Position numbers and translations under genes: made by a program. Below are positions 25,568 through 34,446 of a stretch of 47,005 nt of DNA, in pieces. Origin of the DNA: Planctomyces sp. SH-PL62 (GTDB taxonomy: Bacteria; Planctomycetota; Planctomycetia; Planctomycetales; Planctomycetaceae). The notes below the pieces were generated by a model. It had not been told where the DNA came from. It ran no database searches and saw only the letters and a list, made by a program, of their open reading frames with translations. Where the stretch lies: NCBI GenBank assembly GCA_945893045.1, contig CAMDEA010000053.1:1-47005 (forward strand). Direction: 5' to 3'. The stretch's first letter is position 1. Each line of letters begins with the position of its first letter.

Positions 25568-28500
25568 GTGATAATTACCTCATGGATTGAGCGTATTGGT
25601 CAGTCACTCACACGCAGCTCTCGGCGAAAGACCGATCAGCGACGAGACATCGCCCTGGCTGGAGAACGGCTGGAGGAGCGGTCGCTGCTGTCCGCTCAGG
25701 TGTTCTTCTCGAACGGCGAGATCGAAGTCGTGCTCGGCCCGACGGACAGCGTCGCCGTGGAAGAAAGCCCGGTGGCTCCCGGCACCGTGGTGGTTCTGAT
25801 TAACGGAACCCCGTCCACAGACTTCCCGATTGTCGCCACCAGCGCGGTCACGAAGTTGTTGATCACCGGCGGCGACGACGCGAATCTGATCGACCTGACC
25901 GGCATCACGGCGGCGGCTTTCAATAACCCCGCGTTGCGCATTGAAGCTCACGGCGGTAATGGAGCCGACACGCTGTTAGGCAGCGACAGCCTGCCTGACA
26001 GTCTGGATGGCGGGCACGGAGCCGACTCGATTGAGGGCAATGGCCTTAACGACACACTGCTGGGTGATGACGGCGACGACACAATCAACGGCGGAGACGG
26101 CGACGACAGCATCCATGCCGGCGACGGTCAGGACGTCGTCGATGGTGGTCTGGGCAACGACACGATCAATGCCGGCAGTGGTCAAGACTCGGTCGATGGC
26201 TCCGCCGGTGCGGACAGCATCAGCGGCGATGACGGCGGGGACACGCTGCTCGGCGGCGATGGCATCGACATCATCAACGGCGGACAAGGGAACGATTCGA
26301 TCGACGGTCAGAACGATGGCGATTCGATCTTCGGCGGTGCGGGGAATGACACGCTGCTGGGTGGCTCTGGAGCGGACTCGGTCGATGGGCAAGGGGGCAA
26401 TGATTTGGAGTTCGCCGAAGCGGTCAATGGTCAAGCCACGGTCAGCACCACACTCATCTCCTCGACTGTCTTTACCACGAACTTTGACACGGGCGTTCCG
26501 ACTCAATTCTCAGGGATCACGACCACCGCCGGCGTTCAGGGCTATGCGGGCCTCGGTACGGCACCGAATGTTTTCGCGATGAACCTGCTGCAAAATGACA
26601 GCGGAGGAACACGCGGGGCTCCTGGCTCGATTCCGACCAGCCCCACGACTTTAACACTCACGAATTTACCGACGCACACCAGCATCGACATCAACTTCCT
26701 GCTGGCGATCATCAACAGTTGGAATGGACTCAACGCGGCCAACTTTGGCATGGACTTCTTCAATGTGAGCGTGGATGGCACGATGCTGTTCCATGACAGC
26801 TTCGACAACGTCAGCGCGACCGGCGTCGATCAAGGTTATGTCGCTCCGCCGGGCGTACAAATCACGCCCCGTCCGCTCACGGACCTGGGGTTCCCGTCAC
26901 CTAGCACCATTTTCGATAGTGCCTGGAATCTCGGCTTAGACCCGCTGTTTGACAACATTCCGCATACCGCCAGCACATTGACGATCGACTTGTTTGCCGA
27001 TGGGCCGGGCTATGAAGGGAGCGACAGCGAGTCCTGGGGCATCGACAATTTCGAGGTCATCCTCAACGGGATTCCGATCATCACGACGGCCATCTCCAAC
27101 GACACGTTGCTGGGCAGCGCGGGCAACGACACGGTCAATGGAGCGGACGGCGATGATGTGCTCAATGGCGGTGCCGGAGACGATGTGCTCGACGGCAGGA
27201 ACGGCAGTGACTCCATCATTGGTGGTTCGGGAGGCGACTCCATTGTCGGTGGTTCCGGAAACGATACCGTGCGCGGACAAGCCGGAAACGACACGATCCT
27301 CGGCGGTGGCGGAGCGGACCAACTCTTTGGCGACGCGGGCAACGATCAGATCTCCGGCGGTGAGCCCCAGGTTTCCGTGGACGACGTCATCGTCACGGAA
27401 GGGAACGGCGGCCTCAACAACGCGGTGTTCACACTGACGCTCAGCTTCGCCAGTCAATTGCCAGTGACCGTGACCGTGAATACCTCGGACGGCACAGCCA
27501 CCCAAGGCAGCGACTACACGGCGGCGGTGAACGTCCCCGTGACCTTCGCGCCGGGAGTGACCACGCAAACGATTTCCATCCCGATCAACACAGACGTCGT
27601 GATTGAGCCGGACGAAACGTTCTTCGTCAATCTGTCCAATGGGATCAATGTGACGATCTTCGACGGGCTGGGGCAAGGGACCATTCTGGACGACGACAAC
27701 CCAGGCCCAGACGTCAGCATCGGTTTGAACTTCACAGGCTCCACCGCCAACGACAGTGGATTCATTCCACCCGACACGATGGGCACCGTGGGTCCGAATC
27801 ACATTGTCGAAATGCTCAACGGTGTCTTCGCGATCTACAACAAGACGACCGGAGCGGTGCTGCAACGGATTAGTTTGGATCAATTCTGGATGAGCACCGG
27901 GGTGGCCGGTCCGTTCGGCACGTTTGATTCGCGTATCGTCTTCGATCCGACTTCCGGACGGTATTTCGCGACGGCCGAGAATGTCGGACCTGGCCCCAAC
28001 GGCGGCGGCAACTCGATCTTCGTGGGGGTCTCGATCACTTCGGACCCGACGGCCGGCTTCCGTGGCACGCGGTTTGTCGCCGACTCTTCGGGAGTCGCGT
28101 TCGATGACTATCCCACGATGTCCATTGACGCGGACGGCATGTATCTGGCCACCAACAATTTCGGTGCGGCCACGTTCGATGTCTCGATCTTCTCGATTCC
28201 CAAAGCGGATCTGCTGTTGCCAATTCCTTCGGTGGCGAACATCAGCCGGTTCGAGGGCCTGAACCCCGGACTGTTTGGCGACTCGATCCAAGCCTCGCTG
28301 GATTTCGGACCCTCGGATGGACGCGCCGCGCTGTTGTCGGTCGGCAATGGGAATCTGATCCGCTCCACGATCGTCGGCGCTGGCGGGCCGGGAGCCACTC
28401 TGCAAGCTCCGACGCCCATCGCGGTCAATCCGTTTCAGCCCGCGCCCGATGCCAATCAACCCGGCCTCGGCGCGCCGACCATCGAAAACGTCACTCCGCG

Positions 28501-30385
28501 GTTCACCGGCAACGTGGTGGAAGTTGGAAACAGCCTGTGGGGAACCCACACCATCTTGGACAACGTGACCGGGAACTCGGCCATTCGCTGGTACGAGATT
28601 GATGAAGTCACCAATGCCGTTTTGCAACAGGGTGACTTCGGCGATCCGACGATGGACTTCTTGGATCCGTCGATCGCGGTCAACGCGGCCGGGACCGTGG
28701 TCATTGGCGCGACGGGCAGCGGGACCAACGCCGGCGAGTTTGCCAGCACCTTTGCGTTCGTCGGACAGACGACGGCGGGAATCACGACCTTCGGACCACG
28801 CATGTTGCTCCATGCGGGCACGGCCACTTACTTCCAAGACTTTGGATCAGGCCGCAATCGCTGGGGCGACTACAGCGCGACCGTCGTGGACCCCAGCAAT
28901 CCGACTTCGTTCTGGACCTTCCAGGAGTTCGCCCTCGATGCCGTGACGTGGGGCATTCAAATCACGCAATTGATCGTGACCCCGATGGCCCCGCCGCCGC
29001 CACCGCCGCCACCGGTCGTCGCCATCGCTGGTGACACGCTGACGGGTGGAGACGGCAATGACACACTCACGGGGTCTGAAGGAGATGACGTCATCAACGG
29101 CAGCGGTGGCAACGACTCACTCGATGGCGGCGGCGGCAACGACTCCATCACCGGCGGAGCCGGCAGCGATGCTTTGGACGGCAGCACTGGAGACGACACG
29201 TTGAGTGGCCAAGGCGGCCCAGACACCTTGATCGGCGGCGAAGGCAACGACACCTTCCAATGGAACATCGGCGATGGCGACGACGTCGTCAGCAGCCAGA
29301 ACGGCTTCGATCAGATGCAAGTCACGGGGACCGGTGCCGTCGATACCGTCTCGATCAGGAAGCTCGGACCGCGCATTCAAGTCGTCTCCGGTGGCAACGT
29401 GCTGACCGTCAATGCGGACATCCGTTTGATCACGTTGGACTTGGGCAACAGCGATGACCTGGCCACTGTGGGCGATCTCTCTGGAGTTTCGCTGACCGTG
29501 CTGTCCATCAACGGCGGCGACGGCAACGACACACTCGACGCGAGTGCCGGCGTGCTGGGCGACGTGCGGCTGCGGCTCAACGGCGATGCCGGCAACGACC
29601 GGATCATCGGCAGCGTCAACGACGACACGATCGACGGCGGTCTCGGCCGAGACACGCTGCTCGGCGGAAGCGGCAACGACACGCTCTTCGGCGGCGCGGA
29701 CAACGATGCGGTCAACGGCGGCAGCGGCGACGACTCAATGACCGGCGACGATGGGAACGACACGCTCGTCGGCGGTGACGGCAACGACACGCTCCGTGGC
29801 GGACTCGGCAACGATTCGCTCAACGGTCAGGCCGGGGCGGACACGATCGAAGGGGACGAAGGACGCGACACATTGCTGGGGGGTGAGGGCAACGACTCGC
29901 TCGATGCCGGTGACGGCAAGGACTTTCTCACTGGCGGCAACGGCGATGACACACTCGACGGTGGCCGCAACGACGACACGATCCTGGGCGATGCCGGAGC
30001 GGACACGATTCGCGGCAATCACGGCCACGATTTGATCGACGCCGGATCGGGCGACGACACGGTCAACGGCGGCGACGGCAATGACGCCATCACCGGCGGC
30101 GACGGCAACGATCTGCTGGCCGGAGCCGATGGCAACGACATCGTGAATGGCGCGGCGGGCAACGACACGCTCACCGGCGGCGACGGAAATGACAGCCTCG
30201 CCGGTGGAGGCGGCAGCGATATCGTGCTCGGCGATGATGGTGAGGACACCCTCAATGGCAACGGCGGCAGCAACACGCTGGCCGGCGGACAAGGCAGCGA
30301 TTCGATCTTCAGCCTGCCCACCGACATCATCAACGAGAACTTCGTGCTCTCCAATGATCTGCTGAAGAAGTTGGATCTGCTGTAG
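25568..30385 (+). CDS. Giant secreted RTX-like / Calx-beta repeat protein, copy 2
   Basis: A 1605-residue paralogue of the preceding gene, same order of parts: planctomycete motif (LEERSLLSA), RTX-like repeats (about 130-279 and 511-601), Calx-beta (601-712), propeller-like region (716-1139), Pro run, RTX, beta-rich domain, RTX, and ENFVLSNDLLKKLDLL at the end. It differs by about 230 extra residues (279-510) inserted in the first RTX block, a beta-rich domain (TTNFDTGVPTQFSG...SWGIDNFEVILNG) resembling PEP-CTERM-type/lectin-like domains. GTG 25568 is chosen by homology to copy 1 and the shared SD; an in-frame extension to 25478 exists. Probably secreted, Ca2+-binding and surface-associated. 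Confidence 0.88.
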   Translation: MIITSWIERIGQSLTRSSRRKTDQRRDIALAGERLEERSLLSAQVFFSNGEIEVVLGPTDSVAVEESPVAPGTVVVLINGTPSTDFPIVATSAVTKLLITGGDDANLIDLTGITAAAFNNPALRIEAHGGNGADTLLGSDSLPDSLDGGHGADSIEGNGLNDTLLGDDGDDTINGGDGDDSIHAGDGQDVVDGGLGNDTINAGSGQDSVDGSAGADSISGDDGGDTLLGGDGIDIINGGQGNDSIDGQNDGDSIFGGAGNDTLLGGSGADSVDGQGGNDLEFAEAVNGQATVSTTLISSTVFTTNFDTGVPTQFSGITTTAGVQGYAGLGTAPNVFAMNLLQNDSGGTRGAPGSIPTSPTTLTLTNLPTHTSIDINFLLAIINSWNGLNAANFGMDFFNVSVDGTMLFHDSFDNVSATGVDQGYVAPPGVQITPRPLTDLGFPSPSTIFDSAWNLGLDPLFDNIPHTASTLTIDLFADGPGYEGSDSESWGIDNFEVILNGIPIITTAISNDTLLGSAGNDTVNGADGDDVLNGGAGDDVLDGRNGSDSIIGGSGGDSIVGGSGNDTVRGQAGNDTILGGGGADQLFGDAGNDQISGGEPQVSVDDVIVTEGNGGLNNAVFTLTLSFASQLPVTVTVNTSDGTATQGSDYTAAVNVPVTFAPGVTTQTISIPINTDVVIEPDETFFVNLSNGINVTIFDGLGQGTILDDDNPGPDVSIGLNFTGSTANDSGFIPPDTMGTVGPNHIVEMLNGVFAIYNKTTGAVLQRISLDQFWMSTGVAGPFGTFDSRIVFDPTSGRYFATAENVGPGPNGGGNSIFVGVSITSDPTAGFRGTRFVADSSGVAFDDYPTMSIDADGMYLATNNFGAATFDVSIFSIPKADLLLPIPSVANISRFEGLNPGLFGDSIQASLDFGPSDGRAALLSVGNGNLIRSTIVGAGGPGATLQAPTPIAVNPFQPAPDANQPGLGAPTIENVTPRFTGNVVEVGNSLWGTHTILDNVTGNSAIRWYEIDEVTNAVLQQGDFGDPTMDFLDPSIAVNAAGTVVIGATGSGTNAGEFASTFAFVGQTTAGITTFGPRMLLHAGTATYFQDFGSGRNRWGDYSATVVDPSNPTSFWTFQEFALDAVTWGIQITQLIVTPMAPPPPPPPPVVAIAGDTLTGGDGNDTLTGSEGDDVINGSGGNDSLDGGGGNDSITGGAGSDALDGSTGDDTLSGQGGPDTLIGGEGNDTFQWNIGDGDDVVSSQNGFDQMQVTGTGAVDTVSIRKLGPRIQVVSGGNVLTVNADIRLITLDLGNSDDLATVGDLSGVSLTVLSINGGDGNDTLDASAGVLGDVRLRLNGDAGNDRIIGSVNDDTIDGGLGRDTLLGGSGNDTLFGGADNDAVNGGSGDDSMTGDDGNDTLVGGDGNDTLRGGLGNDSLNGQAGADTIEGDEGRDTLLGGEGNDSLDAGDGKDFLTGGNGDDTLDGGRNDDTILGDAGADTIRGNHGHDLIDAGSGDDTVNGGDGNDAITGGDGNDLLAGADGNDIVNGAAGNDTLTGGDGNDSLAGGGGSDIVLGDDGEDTLNGNGGSNTLAGGQGSDSIFSLPTDIINENFVLSNDLLKKLDLL

Positions 30386-30416
30386 TGAGCGGAGGAAGGC
30401 ATCTCAGAGTTGGCCC

Positions 30417-30650
30417 GCCCCCATCCAGCTTGTCTGGATGGAGCGTCCGATGGAGTGCTAGCGATGTTGCGGACCCTCCGATTTTTTGGACCCCATCCGC
30501 CTCGTGCGGATGGTGAAGCAGATCACTGGGCGATGAACCGCGAAGCATCTGATTCACCATCCGCACGAGGCGGATGGGGTCTGTTACGGATCGCGGTGTG
30601 GCTGACTAGCCCTCCATCTTTCGCTCCATCGACGCGAGGTCGATGGGGGC
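30417..30650. repeat. Composite nested palindromic element of the CATC-N11-GATG family
   Basis: The outer arms 30417-30445 and 30622-30650 share flanks (GCCCCCATC...GATGGAGCG and complement) but have different central 11-mers, each self-complementary. The inner arms 30490-30517 and 30553-30580 (ACCCCATCCGCCTCGTGCGG and onward) are perfect complements over 28 bases. The CATC-N11-GATG unit also forms the ends of the element at 7239-7424. Confidence 0.82.
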
Positions 30651-30966
30651 GTTGACAGAAGACTTCGCTAACGCAAACCCCGGCTCGTGTCCTGGCCACG
30701 CGAAATCTGCCGAAATCGAATTGACACGTTTTCGCGTTTCGGTCTATCACTCGCCCGCTGACTTGGCTTCGGCTCAATTCAGCGTCCCATCTGCCCTCTC
30801 CCTTCCGCCCGTTCCGGGCTTCCCTCCCCAGTCGTGTGCCGAAGTTCATTTCGTCGCGCGGCTGCCTGTCTCCATCACCCACCCCACTCGAGTCAGCTTC
30901 CCTGCACTCCCTTCGTGACGGCGTTCGTCCGTCGAAACCTTCGTCCATTTTTTCAGGGACCATGCC
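30651..30966 (+). promoter_or_regulatory. Leader of the flagellar cluster with a candidate sigma70 promoter
   Basis: The 316-base stretch before the regulator gene has no convincing gene (a 91-codon frame at 30643-30918 looks like chance). TTGACA at 30721-30726 and TATCAC at 30745-30750, 18 bases apart, are a plausible -35/-10 pair for the downstream cluster. No sigma54 GG/GC pair was recognised. Confidence 0.35.
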
Positions 30967-32448
30967 ATGCACTCCAGCCCCCTCCGTCCCGACTTTTCCT
31001 CCACGGGAGCAGTCGCCGGCCGACTCCCCGCCACCCCTCGCGTGTTGCTGTGCGTCTCCAACCCAACGATCCGGACGGCGATCGAACAGGCGGCAGGAAC
31101 CACTCTCTCCGCCGAATCGAACCGCCCTTTAGATCAGACCGCCAACCTGTTGCTCCGCGAGCCAACGTCTCTGGTCATCATTGATGACGAGACCTTGCAC
31201 GCCGCCGCCAATTCCGACAGCGGCTCGCGACCGATCCGCGACTTCTCCGCCGCACTGCTGGGCAACAGCGGATGCACGCAGTTGCTGCTGATCTCCGCCG
31301 CGAACGACAACCATTCGCTCCCCGTCGGCCTGCGTTCTGAAGAGATCGCCGCGCGGCTGACCATGCTCGACCATCACGAGTTCTCCTCATCCGCTTTGCA
31401 GTCCCTCATCGCGATGGCGATTCGCCATGCCGAATCGCTGCGATCCCAACAACACGCTGCGCATCCGCAATCCCTGTCGCAAACGCATTCGCTGCGTGAA
31501 GTGCTCGGCGGCAGCCCGCGCATGCTGAAGCTGTTCGAGTCCATCGACTCCGCCGCCGCGTGCGACACACCGGTCCTGATCTGCGGCGAGCCCGGTACGG
31601 GAACCAGTCTGCTGGCCAACGCGATCCACGACGCCTGTTCGCGATCGGCTCAGCCGTTCGTCCGAGTTCACAGCCGCTCGCTCACGATGGAACAACTCAA
31701 CGATCTGCTCTGCGTGGATGTCTGCGATATCGACGTCGCCACGCTCCCGATCGACACACCGACCCGTCCCGCGGGCGGGACGCTGTTCCTCGATGAGTTC
31801 GACGAGTTTCCGGTCGCGTTGCAGAAGCCGCTGTGCCGATTCGTCGCTCGGCAACAAGAACTGGCCGACGGTTCGCAAGGCCGGCATCGCTCGATCGTCC
31901 GCATCATCGCGTCGACGCATCAGAACTTTGATCTGCCGACTCGGCAAACGCTCGGCCTGGAAATCCTCGTCCGCGGATTGAACGCCGAACGGCTGCTCGT
32001 GCCGCCGGTCCGCGAACGCCCCGAAGACATCGCTCCGCTGGCCGAACAATTCTTCATCCGCTGGGCGCTCCAAGAAGATCAACCGCGACCGCGTTTGACC
32101 CGCAACGCGCTGGAAGCTCTCAAGGAACACCTCTGGCCCGGCAACCTCTGCGAGCTGTACACGGTCCTTCGTAACACCGCGATCCTCGCCAAAGGAAACG
32201 ACATCACCGCCGATATGCTCCGGCCGTGGCTCGCCAAGTCCGAGATCATCGAAGGGAACGAAATCCCACGCATGACGCTCGCCGGCATGGAACGACAACT
32301 CATCGAAACGACGTTCACGCGCTGCGGCGGCAACCGCGAGAAAACTGCCAGCTCGTTGGACATCGGCCTCCGCACCCTCTCCGGCAAGCTCCGCGAATAC
32401 GGCTACCCACCACGCGGCGGGCCAGGCTCGAATCTGAAAGCGGCGTGA
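30967..32448 (+). CDS. Degenerate NtrC-family (sigma54-activator-like) regulator
   Basis: A 493-residue protein with NtrC layout: receiver-like N-terminus (RVLLCVSNPTIRTAIEQA; VIIDDE with a possible acceptor Asp), a central AAA+ domain (about 170-410) and a C-terminal Fis-type helix-turn-helix (GGNREKTASSLDIGLRTLSGKLREYG). The AAA+ core is damaged. The P-loop is GEPGTGTS (207-214), with Thr for Lys. The GAFTGA loop is missing: the segment reads LLCVDVCDIDVATLPID. Sensor II reads GNLCEL (Cys395 for Arg). Walker B GTLFLDEFDE and the PPVRERPEDI segment remain. It probably binds DNA but cannot activate sigma54 in the usual way. It lies 237 bases before fliF, suggesting control of flagellar genes. 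Confidence 0.85.
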   Translation: MHSSPLRPDFSSTGAVAGRLPATPRVLLCVSNPTIRTAIEQAAGTTLSAESNRPLDQTANLLLREPTSLVIIDDETLHAAANSDSGSRPIRDFSAALLGNSGCTQLLLISAANDNHSLPVGLRSEEIAARLTMLDHHEFSSSALQSLIAMAIRHAESLRSQQHAAHPQSLSQTHSLREVLGGSPRMLKLFESIDSAAACDTPVLICGEPGTGTSLLANAIHDACSRSAQPFVRVHSRSLTMEQLNDLLCVDVCDIDVATLPIDTPTRPAGGTLFLDEFDEFPVALQKPLCRFVARQQELADGSQGRHRSIVRIIASTHQNFDLPTRQTLGLEILVRGLNAERLLVPPVRERPEDIAPLAEQFFIRWALQEDQPRPRLTRNALEALKEHLWPGNLCELYTVLRNTAILAKGNDITADMLRPWLAKSEIIEGNEIPRMTLAGMERQLIETTFTRCGGNREKTASSLDIGLRTLSGKLREYGYPPRGGPGSNLKAA

Positions 32449-32480
32449 GCAAGAGGGATTGGGGATTAGGGGCTAGCCCA

Positions 32481-32603
32481 GATTATTCACGGCCGCGATG
32501 TAACCCGAAGCGTAAGCGAGGGAGTCATCACACACTCCCTCGCTTACGCTTCGGGTTACATCGCAGCACGCTGCTCTCCCCAATGAGTTGGCCATGAATA
32601 ATC
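32481..32603. repeat. Nested palindromes between regulator and fliF
   Basis: Perfect 30-bp arms 32496-32525 (CGATGTAACCCGAAGCGTAA and onward) and 32534-32563 around an 8-base loop, enclosed by a 9-bp pair GATTATTCA (32481-32489)/TGAATAATC (32595-32603). Beyond these, GGGGATTAGGGGCTAG-type tracts (about 32458-32476) are mirrored by CTAGCCCC repeats (about 32648-32675), up to the fliF start. A hairpin this strong inside the cluster should reduce read-through from the regulator into fliF. Confidence 0.88.
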
Positions 32604-32685
32604 ACGGCTAGGGGTTAGCGAACCAAGCTGGCCTTCGTTTCCTCATTTCTAGCCCCTACCCCCTAGCCCCAAACCCCTACTTCTC

Positions 32686-34446
32686 ATGGACGAATTGCGA
32701 CGACACGCGGCACCGCTCGTTGATCGTTGGCAGCGACTCGCTCGCGGCCAACGCATCGCGATGATCGCCGTGCTCGTCGCCAGCTCGGTCGGGTTTTGTT
32801 TTCTGCTGAACCGCTCGTCCGAAAGTTGGCAACCCATCGCGGACGGTCGCGAGTTCAACTCTTCAGAACTCGCCGCCATTCAATCCGCTTGGCGACAAGC
32901 CGGCCTCAAATCGTTTCGCCGAGACGCTCGCAAGTTACTCGTGCCATCGGCGGACATGGCCCGTTACACCGCCGTGCTTCCAAAATCGCAGCGAGACGAC
33001 AACGACTCCAGTGGCGAACGCGGTCCGTCCATCGCGAAGGCCAACCTCTTCACCAGCCACGAGCAGCTTGAGCAGATCAAAGACAACGACCTGCGCGCCA
33101 CTCTGCGACGCCACTTGAAGGCCATCCCGGCCATCGCCGATGCCGACGTGATCTGGGCACGCGGCAAAGGCCGCTCCGCCTTCGCCAGCCGCTCCAAAGT
33201 CACCGCTACGATCAACGTCCTGCCACGAGACGGACACGACCTCACCCCCGAACTCGCACAGTCACTCCGCACCGCCGTCGCCGGCATGATCCCGGACCTC
33301 TTCGCGGAGGACATCGTCGTGCTCGACCAATCGACCGGCCTCACAGTCTCCGATGACGCCGAACAATTGATCGCCGAACAACGCCGTCGCCAACAAGAGC
33401 GACTCGCCCGACAACTCGAATCGCGAATCGCCGCCGCACTCGCCCACATCCCCGATGCGACGGTGCAGGCCAAGCTCCGCAAATTCGACGAGTCACTCCG
33501 TGACTCGAATTCGAGTCACGGAGTGACTCGTCGACTTTCCTCCCATCATCTCGTCGCGAAACCAACCATTGACTGGACGACGGATGCTCCCAACAACCTC
33601 GTCGAGTTCTCGCCACTCGCCACCACAGACGGCAACACACAACCGCTATCGACGATGACTGACTCCTCCAATTCCTGCGCGTGGCAAATCACCGTTCAAA
33701 TTCCGCAAACCTCTTTCGACGCCCACGTCGTCCAACAATCGCTGTCCGCCGAACATCGCACCAAGCACTTCGACGAACTCTGCGATGCGGAATACGCTCG
33801 GCTACAACAACTCGTGCGAAACCTGTTGCCACCCGACGCCACGCTCGCCGAACTGTCGATCGAACCTCGCACCGTCACCACGGCGGCAACTCCTCTGGCC
33901 ACACCGTTTGCCGCCTGGCCGCACGTCGTCTGCGGATTCTTAGCTGTGCTGTGCCTCACGACCGCGACCCGGCGGCGGCCAGCAGAAAGTGTCAGCCCTC
34001 CCAACGATCGCTCAACGGAGCACTCAGCTTTGAATGCCGACTTCCTCAACGAACAGACGCCACTCGTCCACGAGGCCGTCGACACGTTCACCGTACCGCC
34101 AACTCCCATCGAACCGCTCACCGAACTGGCTCGCCTGCAACAACTCGATCCGCAGACGCTGGCGGACGCGCTGCGACAAGAGCGTCCACAAGCCATCGCG
34201 GTCTTGCTGACTCGTTTTCCGACACGACTCGCCTCGGCCTGTCTGTCACGCTTCACGTCGTCTTTGCAGACCGACGTGATCCGCCGCCTCAAGTCGCTCG
34301 GCGAAGTCCAAGACGAACTCGTCGCGGAAATCGCCCGCTCCGTCTGCCAACGCATGGCTGCTGCGACTGAGACGATCACCCACGAACCAACCAACCGCAT
34401 CGCCCACCTGCTCCCCGAAACACCGACGCCGAGGGTCTTCGCATGA
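32686..34446 (+). CDS. fliF: Flagellar MS-ring protein FliF with a C-terminal FliG_M domain
   Basis: A 586-residue inner-membrane protein. The first membrane helix (about 24-44), a periplasmic ring-building part with the FliF/YscJ-like stretch around residues 130-215 (AIADADVIWARG..., VTATINVLP) and a second helix (about 411-430) match FliF. The cytoplasmic tail then carries, at about 476-565, a FliG middle domain: LQQLDPQTLADALRQERPQAI followed by DVIRRLKSLGEVQDELVAEI, including ERPQ in place of EHPQ of FliG. No separate fliG sits between this gene and fliH, where it usually lies. A perfect 50-bp palindrome is translated at residues 267-283. The stop overlaps the fliH start (ATGA). Confidence 0.85.
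   Translation: MDELRRHAAPLVDRWQRLARGQRIAMIAVLVASSVGFCFLLNRSSESWQPIADGREFNSSELAAIQSAWRQAGLKSFRRDARKLLVPSADMARYTAVLPKSQRDDNDSSGERGPSIAKANLFTSHEQLEQIKDNDLRATLRRHLKAIPAIADADVIWARGKGRSAFASRSKVTATINVLPRDGHDLTPELAQSLRTAVAGMIPDLFAEDIVVLDQSTGLTVSDDAEQLIAEQRRRQQERLARQLESRIAAALAHIPDATVQAKLRKFDESLRDSNSSHGVTRRLSSHHLVAKPTIDWTTDAPNNLVEFSPLATTDGNTQPLSTMTDSSNSCAWQITVQIPQTSFDAHVVQQSLSAEHRTKHFDELCDAEYARLQQLVRNLLPPDATLAELSIEPRTVTTAATPLATPFAAWPHVVCGFLAVLCLTTATRRRPAESVSPPNDRSTEHSALNADFLNEQTPLVHEAVDTFTVPPTPIEPLTELARLQQLDPQTLADALRQERPQAIAVLLTRFPTRLASACLSRFTSSLQTDVIRRLKSLGEVQDELVAEIARSVCQRMAAATETITHEPTNRIAHLLPETPTPRVFA
33485..33534. repeat. Perfect 50-bp palindrome translated inside fliF
   Basis: 33485-33509 and 33510-33534 are perfect reverse complements with no loop, centred on GAATTC. 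The core GAGTCACTCCGTGACTC is shared with the intergenic element at 9769-9830. It is read in frame (DESLRDSNSSHGVTRR), in the periplasmic part of FliF. A palindrome with no loop is unusual and unstable in many hosts. Confidence 0.92.

Noticed and set aside
26936..28837. A 633-codon minus-strand frame opposite giant gene 2
   Set aside because: It arises from the biased codon use of the RTX and propeller coding region; no motif, signal peptide or SD, and a similar shadow exists opposite copy 1.
30643..30918. A 91-codon frame upstream of the NtrC-like gene
   Set aside because: It begins in a palindromic element, has no SD and no recognisable similarity, and its composition is like untranslated leader.
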